Positions 1-6,465 of a stretch of DNA of 9,327 bases are shown here, piece by piece. The stretch is from QYOJ01 sp043810345 (GTDB taxonomy: Bacteria > Bacteroidota > Bacteroidia > Bacteroidales > FEN-979): positions 1 through 9,327 of the forward strand of contig JBDROF010000105.1 of NCBI GenBank assembly GCA_043810345.1, given 5' to 3'. Position 1 is the stretch's first letter; every line of letters begins with the position of its first letter. The notes under the pieces were generated by a model. The model had not been told where the DNA came from. It was given only the letters and a program-made list of their open reading frames with translations, and searched no databases. The position numbers and the translations under genes were made by a program.

Positions 1-4
1 CTCT

Positions 5-47
5 TTGGCAAGCTTTGGTTTGAGTGTAGGCTCGTGGGGCTTGCCAA
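5..47. repeat. Perfect 9-bp inverted repeat with 25-nt spacer
   Basis: TTGGCAAGC at 5-13 is matched exactly by its reverse complement GCTTGCCAA at 39-47, separated by 25 nt. The surrounding 1-75 is rich in G and T on the plus strand, and no reading frame is apparent. It lies about 165 bp beyond the end of the cobalamin-binding-protein gene. It could be a hairpin, a binding site, or the edge of a repeat element continuing outside the window. There is no T-run directly after the second arm on either strand, so it does not look like a classical terminator. Confidence 0.35.
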
Positions 48-210
48 TGTGTGCAATGTGGGTTGGCAGTTAAAAAACAAAAAATGCGGGTGGGTAAAAA
101 ATAAAACTTTATCAGGTCGGTTGGTGTAGTCGACAGTCATTCCATTTTGTCTTACTTCTCTGTGTTTATATGTTAACCTGTTGTGTTTCATTCTGTCGTA
201 GTCTATTTTT
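48..210. other. AT-rich intergenic region downstream of the Hyu operon
   Basis: This stretch separates the end of the four-gene minus-strand operon from the left edge. It contains A-runs around 72-84 and 98-106 (T-runs on the operon's strand) but no strong GC hairpin before them, so no intrinsic terminator can be called. No ORF, RNA gene or further operon member is visible. In particular, no mutase catalytic subunit begins here. Confidence 0.5.
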
Positions 211-591
211 TTAGGCTTGTTGGTAACTATTGAAATAGACAATAACTTCGTCTAGTTGGCTTCCCGTTGGAAATACCTTGCCGGGACCCAGTTTCATCAA
301 CGCCTCCACATCGCGGGCAGGAATATTACCCCCGACAACCCAGCGAAATTGAATACCTCTTTCCTTCATGCAGTTCCTGAAACGTTCTGCAATGACCAGG
401 TGGGTGCCGGATAAGATGGACAAACCTATGACATCAACCTGCTGCTGTTCAGCCATATCCAGGATCTCTTCCACCGTCTTTCTGAGACCGGTGTACACCA
501 CCTGAAAGCCTGCATCCTTCAATGCGTGAGCTAACACTTTTACGCCAACGTCATGGCCATCAAGTCCTGGTTTTGATAATAGAATCTTCAT
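211..591 (-). CDS. Stand-alone cobalamin (B12)-binding domain protein, methylmalonyl-CoA mutase small/C-terminal type
   Basis: This 126-residue protein has the B12-binding Rossmann-like fold of acyl-CoA mutases. Near the N-terminus is KPGLDGHDVG with the DxHxxG signature, whose His replaces dimethylbenzimidazole as the lower cobalt ligand. It is followed by the SxL motif (LSIL) and the VVGGNIP glycine pair that cradles the nucleotide tail. The length equals a single B12 domain, as in separate small subunits (HcmB or the C-terminal part of MutB). The catalytic TIM-barrel subunit must therefore be encoded elsewhere. I chose ATG at 591 because family members begin a few residues before KPGLDGH; an in-frame TTG at 603 would add four residues. 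It is the last gene of the operon, 27 bp after the acyl-CoA dehydrogenase. Family assignment is firm. The reaction (methylmalonyl-, 2-hydroxyisobutyryl- or another acyl-CoA mutase) is unknown. Confidence 0.9.
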   Translation of the reverse strand: MKILLSKPGLDGHDVGVKVLAHALKDAGFQVVYTGLRKTVEEILDMAEQQQVDVIGLSILSGTHLVIAERFRNCMKERGIQFRWVVGGNIPARDVEALMKLGPGKVFPTGSQLDEVIVYFNSYQQA

Positions 592-618
592 GCTGTCAAT
601 CAATGTTCATTATTTCGC

Positions 619-1746
619 TCACTTTTCCAGCTCTTTAGCAATATTCAATTTAAGGATCTCTGAAGTTCCTCCACCTATGAGGGTAAATCGTGCATCTCTC
701 AGGTAGCGTTGCAATGCGTAATCATCTGCAAAACCATAGGATGCCAGGATACGGGAAGCCTGGTCGCAGATGGTATTGGCACATTCGGAAGCATATAGCT
801 TGGCAATCATGGATTCCTGGTGGCGGGGGAGGTTCTGGTCAGCCAGTGAGGCGGCATACAGGGTGTAGTGCCGGGCCGTTTCCAATTGTACTTTCATCTC
901 GGCAAACTTCATCTTAACTGCCTGAAATTTGTAGATCACCTGCCCGAACTGCTTGCGTTCCAGGGCATATTTCAAGGCATCCTCAAAAGCAGCCGTCGCC
1001 ACTCCGATGGATAAAGCGGCTGTCAGTATCCGGATCTCTGCCAGGATCTCCAGCAGGTATTTGCTTCCGTCGCCCAGGTTCCCGAGCAGGTAGTTGGAGG
1101 GCAGCCTCACCTGGTCGAAATAGACTTCACTGGTCACCGACCCGCGGACTCCGAGTTTTTCAATTTGTTTCCCGATCTTTACCCCCTCCAGATGGGTGGG
1201 AACGAAAAAGATGGACAGGCCTTCAGCCCGGTCTGTTTTGGCCAGGACCGTAAAAAAATCGGCTACCGGGGCAGAGGTGACCCAGGTTTTTTGCCCGCTG
1301 AGGATAAAGCCATCTTCCAGTACTTCAGCTTTGGACTGGATCCCGAAAAGATCGCTTCCTGCATTCGGTTCGGTCATGCAAATGCCACCGATCTTGTTTC
1401 CCTCCAGCGCTTCATGGAAATACGACGTGATCTCCTCATCTCCCAGGCGGTAAAGAAACCAGGTGGCCATAAGGGATTGCATGGTACAGACCGCGGCAAG
1501 GGATAGCGAACCCCTGCTGAGTTCTATCACGGCCAGGCAATAGGATACAACGTCTAGTTGGCTGCCCCCGGCTGATTCGGGATAGCGCATCCCAAAAAAA
1601 CCCAGAGCCCCGACCTCCCTGAATAGTTCCATGGGAAACTCCCTGTTCTCATCAATGGCTTTGGCCTTTGGCAATACCTTCCTGTTGACAAACTCCCTGA
1701 ATGTCTGTTGTATTTGTTTTTGTAAATCCGTTAATTCGAAATTCAT
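619..1746 (-). CDS. Acyl-CoA dehydrogenase family flavoprotein with atypical active site
   Basis: At 375 residues this is normal length for the family, with N-terminal helical, middle beta-barrel and C-terminal helical domains. The FAD/substrate signature MTEPNAGSD is at residues 124-132, the flavin-contacting KTWVTSA at 153-159, RKQFG at 264-268, and the C-terminal signature YLRDAR...IGGGTSEI at 348-364. Such enzymes oxidise acyl-CoA to 2-enoyl-CoA and pass electrons to ETF. The usual catalytic Glu of the YEGT motif is Gly359. The alternative Glu of isovaleryl-/long-chain enzymes, directly before the conserved helix Arg (Arg239), is Ile238; Glu237 is one residue off. The IGGGTSE form resembles isovaleryl-CoA dehydrogenase. 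The start codon overlaps the HyuB stop by 4 bp (ATGA), so translation is probably coupled. The family is certain; substrate, and even dehydrogenase activity, are not. Confidence 0.93.
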   Translation of the reverse strand: MNFELTDLQKQIQQTFREFVNRKVLPKAKAIDENREFPMELFREVGALGFFGMRYPESAGGSQLDVVSYCLAVIELSRGSLSLAAVCTMQSLMATWFLYRLGDEEITSYFHEALEGNKIGGICMTEPNAGSDLFGIQSKAEVLEDGFILSGQKTWVTSAPVADFFTVLAKTDRAEGLSIFFVPTHLEGVKIGKQIEKLGVRGSVTSEVYFDQVRLPSNYLLGNLGDGSKYLLEILAEIRILTAALSIGVATAAFEDALKYALERKQFGQVIYKFQAVKMKFAEMKVQLETARHYTLYAASLADQNLPRHQESMIAKLYASECANTICDQASRILASYGFADDYALQRYLRDARFTLIGGGTSEILKLNIAKELEK

Positions 1747-3428
1747 ACGCGTTGTATTCTGTAATTGTTCATGGCCTGATCTTTGGAAACCACTTCGTTT
1801 AACACATCCTCCCTCACGGCATCCGGATCCCTTTCAGTAGGGGGGCCATATCCGCCTCCGCCCCCGGCAACCTGCCTGTAAATTGTGCCTGCGGGGATCC
1901 CTTCAATAAGGTCTTTGCTCAGCGCTTTATAGGTTTTCCCGTCGGGATAGGTCAGTTCAATACGGTTGAGCACGCTGCCCCTGCCCCCGAACAACCCATA
2001 ATTTTCTTCCACATCCCCGTCGCCAAAGACGACCATGGTGGTGCTCTCACCGCCAAGCAGGATGATGGTCTCCACCCCCAGTCCGCCCCGCCAGGTTCCG
2101 GCTCCGCCTGAATCCGTCAGGTATTCATGCCGGATGATCCGGTGCGGGGTCTGTTGTTCATACATTTCATAGTCCTGGTCCAGCAGCCCGCCCGAAGCGT
2201 CGATCATACCGATATGGTCATACCCGTCATCGCCCTTCAGGGCTCCCGAACCTCCCTTCAGTCCCATGAAACAGATGTCTACATACTTTTCCCCTTTGGC
2301 CGGATGGATGCCGGTAAAGAGTGAACACAGCAGGTGGTTCCAGCCTGCCGTCACCCGTTCGGGGATGGCCGGTCCCAGGGCTTTGAAGATGGAATCGGCG
2401 ATTTGGGGACACAGATGATTCCCGAAGGTGGTTGCCTTGGGGTAAGAGGCGTTCAGGATCGTTCCTTCCGGAACCAGGTAGGTCAGCGGTTTAAGCATCC
2501 CTTCGTTGTGTGGGATATTGGGATCCACCATCTGCAGGAAGGTCAGGGTGATAGCCGAACAGGAGGAGGTGAAAGTGCCGTTGACAAAGCCGTTTGTCTG
2601 CGGAGAGGATTGGGAAAAATCAAATACGATATCCTCATCCTTCACAGTAATGTGGCTTTTCACCTCAAATTCAGAACCCGGATGCCTCCCGTCATAATAT
2701 ACCCTGCTGCTTCCTTCATAGACCCCGTTGGGAATGGAGGCGATCTCAGCCCTCATCATCCGCTCCGTGCTGTTGAACAATTCCTGCTTGTGTGCCTCAA
2801 AACACTCCAGGCCGTATTTGCTGATGAAACTCATCAGTCTTCGCTCCCCCAGGCTACAGGCTCCGATCTGTGCCTTGATATCTTCCTGGACAATGCTGAG
2901 CCGGATATTGGCAAAGATCAGGTTCCAGACATCCTGCCGCAACACCCCTTTTTCATAAATTTTGACAGCGGGTATCCGCAGGGCTTCCTGCCACACTTCC
3001 GTGGCATTGGGATTGTATCCTCCCTGGACCGCCCCGCCAATATCCGCCTGATGCCCTTTGGCTGCCGCCCAACCCATCAGTCGCCCCTCCACGAAGATGG
3101 GTTTGAAGATGGCCACATCATTGTTCTGGTTCCCCATGCTGAACACGTCATTGTGAATGATGACATCTCCGGGAAATACCTGGTTGCCATACTGCCGGAT
3201 AATGACTTTGCACACAGGCCCTAAGGAAAAACTAAGGATCGGGAGGTTCTCCGTCTGTTCCAGCATATTGCCCTCAGCGTCATACAGGCCGGTCACAAAA
3301 TCCTTTGCTTCGCACAAAATGGGTGAACGGGTGGTCTTCGTCAGGGAGATGCTCATTTCATCCGTAATGGACTTGAAGGCCCGCTGGAATATGGAAAGCA
3401 ATATCGTGTCGATGTGGATACCGGTCAT
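1743..3428 (-). CDS. hyuB: Hydantoinase B / oxoprolinase family subunit
   Basis: This 561-residue protein matches the Hydantoinase_B family: N-methylhydantoinase beta subunit, the C-terminal half of 5-oxoprolinase, and the acetone carboxylase alpha-type subunit. Visible motifs in order are TTRSPILCEAKDF (32-44), HNDVFSMGNQ (92-101), GHQADIGG (125-132) with His126/Asp129 as likely metal ligands, IPHNEG (305-310), the glycine-rich GGAGTWRGGLG (441-451) and AGGGGGYGPP (521-530). The usual C-terminal tail with conserved DAVREDV follows. It presumably takes the phosphorylated intermediate from HyuA and catalyses ring opening or carboxylation in a cytoplasmic complex. It overlaps HyuA upstream and the dehydrogenase downstream by ATGA at both ends. 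Length and motifs are complete, with no damage seen. The hyuB symbol denotes the family; the true substrate cannot be read from sequence. Confidence 0.93.
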   Translation of the reverse strand: MTGIHIDTILLSIFQRAFKSITDEMSISLTKTTRSPILCEAKDFVTGLYDAEGNMLEQTENLPILSFSLGPVCKVIIRQYGNQVFPGDVIIHNDVFSMGNQNNDVAIFKPIFVEGRLMGWAAAKGHQADIGGAVQGGYNPNATEVWQEALRIPAVKIYEKGVLRQDVWNLIFANIRLSIVQEDIKAQIGACSLGERRLMSFISKYGLECFEAHKQELFNSTERMMRAEIASIPNGVYEGSSRVYYDGRHPGSEFEVKSHITVKDEDIVFDFSQSSPQTNGFVNGTFTSSCSAITLTFLQMVDPNIPHNEGMLKPLTYLVPEGTILNASYPKATTFGNHLCPQIADSIFKALGPAIPERVTAGWNHLLCSLFTGIHPAKGEKYVDICFMGLKGGSGALKGDDGYDHIGMIDASGGLLDQDYEMYEQQTPHRIIRHEYLTDSGGAGTWRGGLGVETIILLGGESTTMVVFGDGDVEENYGLFGGRGSVLNRIELTYPDGKTYKALSKDLIEGIPAGTIYRQVAGGGGGYGPPTERDPDAVREDVLNEVVSKDQAMNNYRIQRV

Positions 3429-5560
3429 TTTGTTGTGCTCATTTCTGTGGTGACGGCTTTCTTTGCATACCCTTCAGGCATCAGGTTCCTGTTGTAAACG
3501 ATGAAACTGCCTCCCGTGATGGTTTCACAATGATAGCTTGAACTTAAAAACAGCGTGGTGTTGACCTGTTCTATAATGGCAGCTCCTTTTATAACGATCC
3601 CTTCTCCCAGGATCTCCCCGTCATATACAGGAAGTTCCTGCATTTCATTCGTTTCCGGAACATAGGCCATTCTCCTCCCTTTGAAAGCCTGCCGGGCATC
3701 GCTTGTGTTGCTCTGGTCGGTTCCTGAAAGCGAGACCGGCTTTTCCGTGATCCCGACTGCCCGGAGCCTGACATTGATCATTTCCAGTTCAGTGCCTTCT
3801 GTCCGTAATTCGTATCCATATTTACGGTTGTGTTCATCATGGAATGCTTCCCTGATCTCGTCCAGCCTGAAGTCGAGGATCTCCTGCATGGAGACCTCCA
3901 GCGGCACTTCATGAAACTGGCCGGTGTAGCGCAAATCGAGCGAGGGATAATAGTCAATTTGCGAAGGTTCGATCCCCTCTTCGCTGAGGGTGTTTTCTGC
4001 CTCTTCCCGCATTTCCCGGTACAATTCAAGGAACCGGTTGCGGTCGATGGCAGAATACCTGGAAATATATGAGCGGACATAATCGTGTTTCAGGTCGCCC
4101 AGCAACATTCCGGCAGCGCAAAAGATAGAGGCCACGGAAGGGACCACAAACATGGGGATCTCCAGCTCCCGGCAGATCTCGCCGGCATGAATGGCGCCTG
4201 CCCCGCCGGCGCAGATCAGCAGGAATTCCCTGGGATCGTAGCCGCGTTCCACCGATACATGCCTCACTCCCTGGGCCATATTCATGTTGATGACACGATA
4301 CATCCCGGCAGCGGCCTGCTGGGCATTCAGTCCCAGGGGGTTTCCCAGGCTGGAGGCAATTATTTCGGTAGCCTTTTCTTTGTTGAGTTTGTATTTACCC
4401 CCGGCAAAATAATCAGGGTCCAGGTAGCCCAGGATCAGGTCGGCATCCGTACAGGCAGGCTCTGCCCCTCCACGATCGTAGGAAACCGGGCCCGGGAGGG
4501 AACCTGCACTCTGGGGGCCCATCTTCAGCAAGCCTCCCTGGTTGATCCATCCGATGCTTCCTCCGCCGGCGCCAATGGTGACGATGTCGAGCGTGGGAAG
4601 GGCAATCCGGTGCCGGTCTATCTCCCCTTCCGTACTGGTGATGCACTTACCATGAACCACCAGGGAAGCATCAAAGCTGGTACCTCCCATATCCATGGTG
4701 ATGCAATGGTCAAAACCCAGCAGGCGGGCATAATAGGAACCTGCTATGGGCGCCGCGGCAGGCCCCGAGAGAACAGTCACGGCTGCAATCTTACGCGCCA
4801 CTTCAGGGGTGACCACTCCTCCATTCGACTGCATGATCATCAGCTTGCCCCTGAAACGGATCTTTTTCAGCTTCTCCAGCAGGGATTCCAGGTACCGGTC
4901 GATCACAACCCCGATGTAAGCGTTGATACAGGTAGTACTTACCCGTTCATAAAAACGGATGGAGGGAAGCACTTCAAAAGAGGCACAGATAAAAAGAGCG
5001 GGCAGGGCATCCCTCAGGTAGCGGTTCACCTGCTTTTCATGTTCGTTGTTCAGGTAGGAGTTCATCAGGCACACCGCCACAGCTTCCACTTTTTCGGCTT
5101 TGATCCTGGCAATGATCGCGTCCAGTTCGTTTAAGTCAACCGCTGCCAGAGGCTGGCCGCCGGCATCCATCCGTTCATCCAGGCAGAACCTCAGATATCT
5201 TGGCACCAATGGTTTGACATTCCGGTAATGGTTGTTGTACCGTTCTTCCCGCACCCCTCTGCGCATCTCCAGTGCATCCCGGAATCCTTTCGTGGTGACC
5301 AGCGCGGTTTTGGCTCCCTTCATGGTCAGCAGGGCGTTGGTGGCCACTGTGGTGCCATGGACAATAGTGTCTATTTTTTCGATGAAAGAGGAGGGGGCCA
5401 AATTCAGTTTTTCTGCCATCTCCTGAATTCCTGTAATAACTCCGATGGAAGAATCCTCCGGTGTGGATAATGTTTTATGTACAAGGGAAGAACCATCATT
5501 ACCCACCAGAAAAAAGTCGGTAAATGTGCCACCTACATCAATTCCCAGTTTGTACTTCAT
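3425..5560 (-). CDS. hyuA: Hydantoinase A / oxoprolinase family ATP-dependent subunit
   Basis: This 711-residue protein has the ASKHA-type ATPase fold of the HyuA family: N-methylhydantoinase alpha, the N-terminal half of 5-oxoprolinase, and the acetone carboxylase beta subunit. Phosphate-binding loop 1 is GIDVGGTFTDF (6-16), followed by HGTTVATNAL (68-77). Loop 2 is MDMGGTSFD (289-297), then the TIGAGGGSIGW stretch (328-338) and the adenosine-site AGGAGAIHAG (451-460). The C-terminal domain contains LRYTGQFHEV (543-552). It uses ATP to phosphorylate a carbonyl or enol oxygen, and HyuB then acts. Length is typical, and ATG at 5560 sits directly before the first motif. It is the first gene of the operon. 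The only promoter candidate is a weak TACTATTG (5605-5598, one mismatch to TAnnTTTG). Hydrolase versus carboxylase cannot be decided; no acetone-carboxylase gamma-subunit gene is present. Confidence 0.93.
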   Translation of the reverse strand: MKYKLGIDVGGTFTDFFLVGNDGSSLVHKTLSTPEDSSIGVITGIQEMAEKLNLAPSSFIEKIDTIVHGTTVATNALLTMKGAKTALVTTKGFRDALEMRRGVREERYNNHYRNVKPLVPRYLRFCLDERMDAGGQPLAAVDLNELDAIIARIKAEKVEAVAVCLMNSYLNNEHEKQVNRYLRDALPALFICASFEVLPSIRFYERVSTTCINAYIGVVIDRYLESLLEKLKKIRFRGKLMIMQSNGGVVTPEVARKIAAVTVLSGPAAAPIAGSYYARLLGFDHCITMDMGGTSFDASLVVHGKCITSTEGEIDRHRIALPTLDIVTIGAGGGSIGWINQGGLLKMGPQSAGSLPGPVSYDRGGAEPACTDADLILGYLDPDYFAGGKYKLNKEKATEIIASSLGNPLGLNAQQAAAGMYRVINMNMAQGVRHVSVERGYDPREFLLICAGGAGAIHAGEICRELEIPMFVVPSVASIFCAAGMLLGDLKHDYVRSYISRYSAIDRNRFLELYREMREEAENTLSEEGIEPSQIDYYPSLDLRYTGQFHEVPLEVSMQEILDFRLDEIREAFHDEHNRKYGYELRTEGTELEMINVRLRAVGITEKPVSLSGTDQSNTSDARQAFKGRRMAYVPETNEMQELPVYDGEILGEGIVIKGAAIIEQVNTTLFLSSSYHCETITGGSFIVYNRNLMPEGYAKKAVTTEMSTTK

Positions 5561-5640
5561 TCTGCTAACCGAATCAGTATCAATAAGTCAATATCTTCAA
5601 TAGTACTGTAGTCTTTCGAGGTAAAAATACTCAAAAATCC

Positions 5641-5656
5641 GGATATAGCAATATCC
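5641..5656. promoter_or_regulatory. Perfect palindrome upstream of the Hyu operon, possible operator
   Basis: GGATAT at 5641-5646 and ATATCC at 5651-5656 form a perfect 6-bp inverted repeat around a 4-nt centre, about 80 bp upstream of the HyuA start codon. The position suits a regulator-binding site or a leader hairpin. No regulator gene lies nearby, and 16-bp palindromes also occur by chance in AT-rich DNA, so this is only a candidate. Confidence 0.25.
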
Positions 5657-5720
5657 AAATACCAGGGATAAAGGAAGAAGGAAGAGATCTATCCGTCTTT
5701 TTTCTTGCGGTATTTCTACG

Positions 5721-5728
5721 TACCTTTG
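5721..5728 (+). promoter_or_regulatory. Bacteroidetes-type -7 promoter element (TACCTTTG)
   Basis: TACCTTTG fits the TAnnTTTG consensus of the primary Bacteroidetes sigma factor exactly. Transcription would begin near 5733-5735, only a few bases before the ATG of the 35-codon ORF at 5738. No clear -33 TTTG exists at the expected distance; the region upstream is T-rich (5697-5703). Confidence 0.5.
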
Positions 5729-5737
5729 CAAGGTTAT

Positions 5738-5845
5738 ATGGATCTCCTGTTCGAGATATTCATCACGATCATCATTAACTCGACCGGTACGGGTGGAACG
5801 GTGAGTGGGACCATCGGAGGCAGGTCGGTCTATTTTACCTTCTGA
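5738..5845 (+). CDS. Candidate small protein, 35 residues, function unknown
   Basis: An ATG at 5738 opens 35 codons ending in TGA at 5843-5845. The peptide begins MDLLFEIFITIIINS, a hydrophobic, possibly amphipathic or membrane-associated helix. A Gly/Ser/Thr-rich stretch follows (residues 15-28), and it ends SVYFTF. It is the only plausible coding sequence on the plus strand here. An exact -7 box ends 9 bp before the ATG, so the transcript would be almost leaderless. It is convergent with tRNA-Lys, 20 bp away, and divergent from HyuA. I do not recognise the family. It could instead be part of a small RNA, or chance. The precise promoter placement is the main argument for expression. Confidence 0.35.
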   Translation: MDLLFEIFITIIINSTGTGGTVSGTIGGRSVYFTF

Positions 5846-5865
5846 TATGAAATCCTTGTTATTCC

Positions 5866-5941
<76 letters not shown>

Positions 5942-5952
5942 AATTCGGGTTG

Positions 5953-5960
5953 CAAAGGTA
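5953..5960 (-). promoter_or_regulatory. -7 promoter element of tRNA-Lys (TACCTTTG)
   Basis: On the minus strand 5960-5953 reads TACCTTTG, an exact match to TAnnTTTG. It predicts a start near 5947, a few bases upstream of the mature tRNA 5' end at 5941. A T-rich stretch about 20 bp upstream (5984-5979) may serve as a degenerate -33 box. Confidence 0.6.
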
Positions 5961-6032
5961 CAAGCTTTTCAGCTTTTTGAAAAATTTTACCCTGTAAACT
6001 TATTACTGAAGATCCAGAGGGTAGAAATAAAA

Positions 6033-6144
6033 AGTCAGATGTCATAGTTCAGAAGTCAGAACTGGAAGTTAGAGGTACGAAGGACAAAGCCAACTGACAA
6101 CTGCCAACTGACAACTGCCTACTGCCACCTGCGAACTGTCAACT
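6033..6144. repeat. Degenerate heptamer tandem-repeat tract, 16 units in constant phase
   Basis: From 6033 to 6144 the sequence divides into 16 consecutive 7-bp units without a phase slip. The left half consists of AGTCAGA-like units, with AGTCAGA itself at 6033 and 6054. The right half consists of GCCAACT/GACAACT units, alternating exactly at 6089-6116 and then drifting (GCCTACT, GCCACCT, GCGAACT, GTCAACT). The tract lies between the tRNA-Lys promoter and the stop codon of the small membrane protein. It is non-coding in any sensible frame. Its structure resembles the short tandemly repeated heptamers (STRR) of cyanobacterial genomes. Confidence 0.85.
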
Positions 6145-6150
6145 TTGTAA

Positions 6151-6369
6151 TTATTCCGGTTTTTCTCCCCCGAACGATAACCTCCAGAGCCAGATGAAAA
6201 GGAATGCTGTTGCCACCATTCCCATCCAGTTGACCCATACGGGCAGTAACCAGCAACCGATCAACACAGGAACGCCTGTTGCGATGCGTGCTAAATGGAT
6301 CAGGGCAACAATCCCGAAGATGGTGCCGGTGATCCGCAGCCAGAAATTTTTTGAATTCAGGGTGAACAT
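6151..6369 (-). CDS. Small conserved-type membrane protein with two transmembrane helices
   Basis: This 72-residue protein starts MFTLNSKNFWLR. It has two hydrophobic segments, about ITGTIFGIVALIHLARIATG and VNWMGMVATAFLFIWLWRL, linked by a short loop rich in Pro and Trp (GCWLLPVW). It ends in a charged tail, GGEKPE. The pattern fits a two-helix inner-membrane protein of a kind common as an unnamed hypothetical in many bacteria; I cannot give a function. I chose ATG at 6369 over an upstream in-frame TTG (6390) because a near-consensus -7 box (TACCTTTA, 6398-6391) predicts transcription starting near 6385, downstream of the TTG. The gene stands alone between two heptamer-repeat tracts. Confidence 0.6.
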   Translation of the reverse strand: MFTLNSKNFWLRITGTIFGIVALIHLARIATGVPVLIGCWLLPVWVNWMGMVATAFLFIWLWRLSFGGEKPE

Positions 6370-6390
6370 ATCAGGAGAAATTAGAAACAA

Positions 6391-6398
6391 TAAAGGTA
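6391..6398 (-). promoter_or_regulatory. Probable -7 promoter element of the small membrane protein
   Basis: The minus strand reads TACCTTTA at 6398-6391, one base off TAnnTTTG and identical in its first seven bases to the two exact boxes near tRNA-Lys. The inferred transcript start near 6385 gives a leader of about 16 nt before ATG 6369. No -33 element is evident. Confidence 0.35.
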
Positions 6399-6409
6399 AT
6401 GGTTTTTTA

Positions 6410-6465
6410 AGTCAGAGGTCGGAAGTCAGAACTGGAAATTAGAGGGACGAGGGACTGCCAGCTGC
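6410..6465. repeat. Second heptamer tract, partial direct copy of the tract at 6033-6144
   Basis: Eight 7-bp units in constant phase begin with AGTCAGA at 6410, again at 6424, followed by ACTGGAA and degenerate units. Positions 6422-6455 match 6052-6085 at 31 of 34 bases in the same orientation, and similarity continues weakly to the left. The two tracts therefore flank the small membrane protein gene as direct repeats. The minus-strand translation of this tract forms the end of the neighbouring 89-residue ORF. Confidence 0.8.

Noticed and set aside
2334..3224. Plus-strand open frame of 296 codons opposite HyuB
   Set aside because: It is fully antisense to a well-conserved HyuB gene, with no domain, no promoter box and unlikely composition.
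4085..5134. Long plus-strand open frame of 349 codons opposite HyuA
   Set aside because: It lies wholly antisense to HyuA, which has every family motif in place. The antisense product is rich in Gly, His and Gln with no recognisable domain, as expected for a shadow of a moderately GC-rich gene.
3425..5560. Calling HyuA/HyuB an acetone carboxylase or 5-oxoprolinase outright
   Set aside because: The gamma subunit of acetone carboxylase is absent, and motifs visible here are shared by the whole HyuA/HyuB family, so substrate cannot be assigned.
5971..5987. AT-only hairpin near the tRNA promoter as a terminator
   Set aside because: The T-run/A-run pairing has almost no GC stem and lies upstream of the tRNA promoter rather than at a gene end.
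6089..6144. CRISPR-like array
   Set aside because: The repeat period is only 7 bp with no spacers and no cas genes, so this is a simple tandem repeat.
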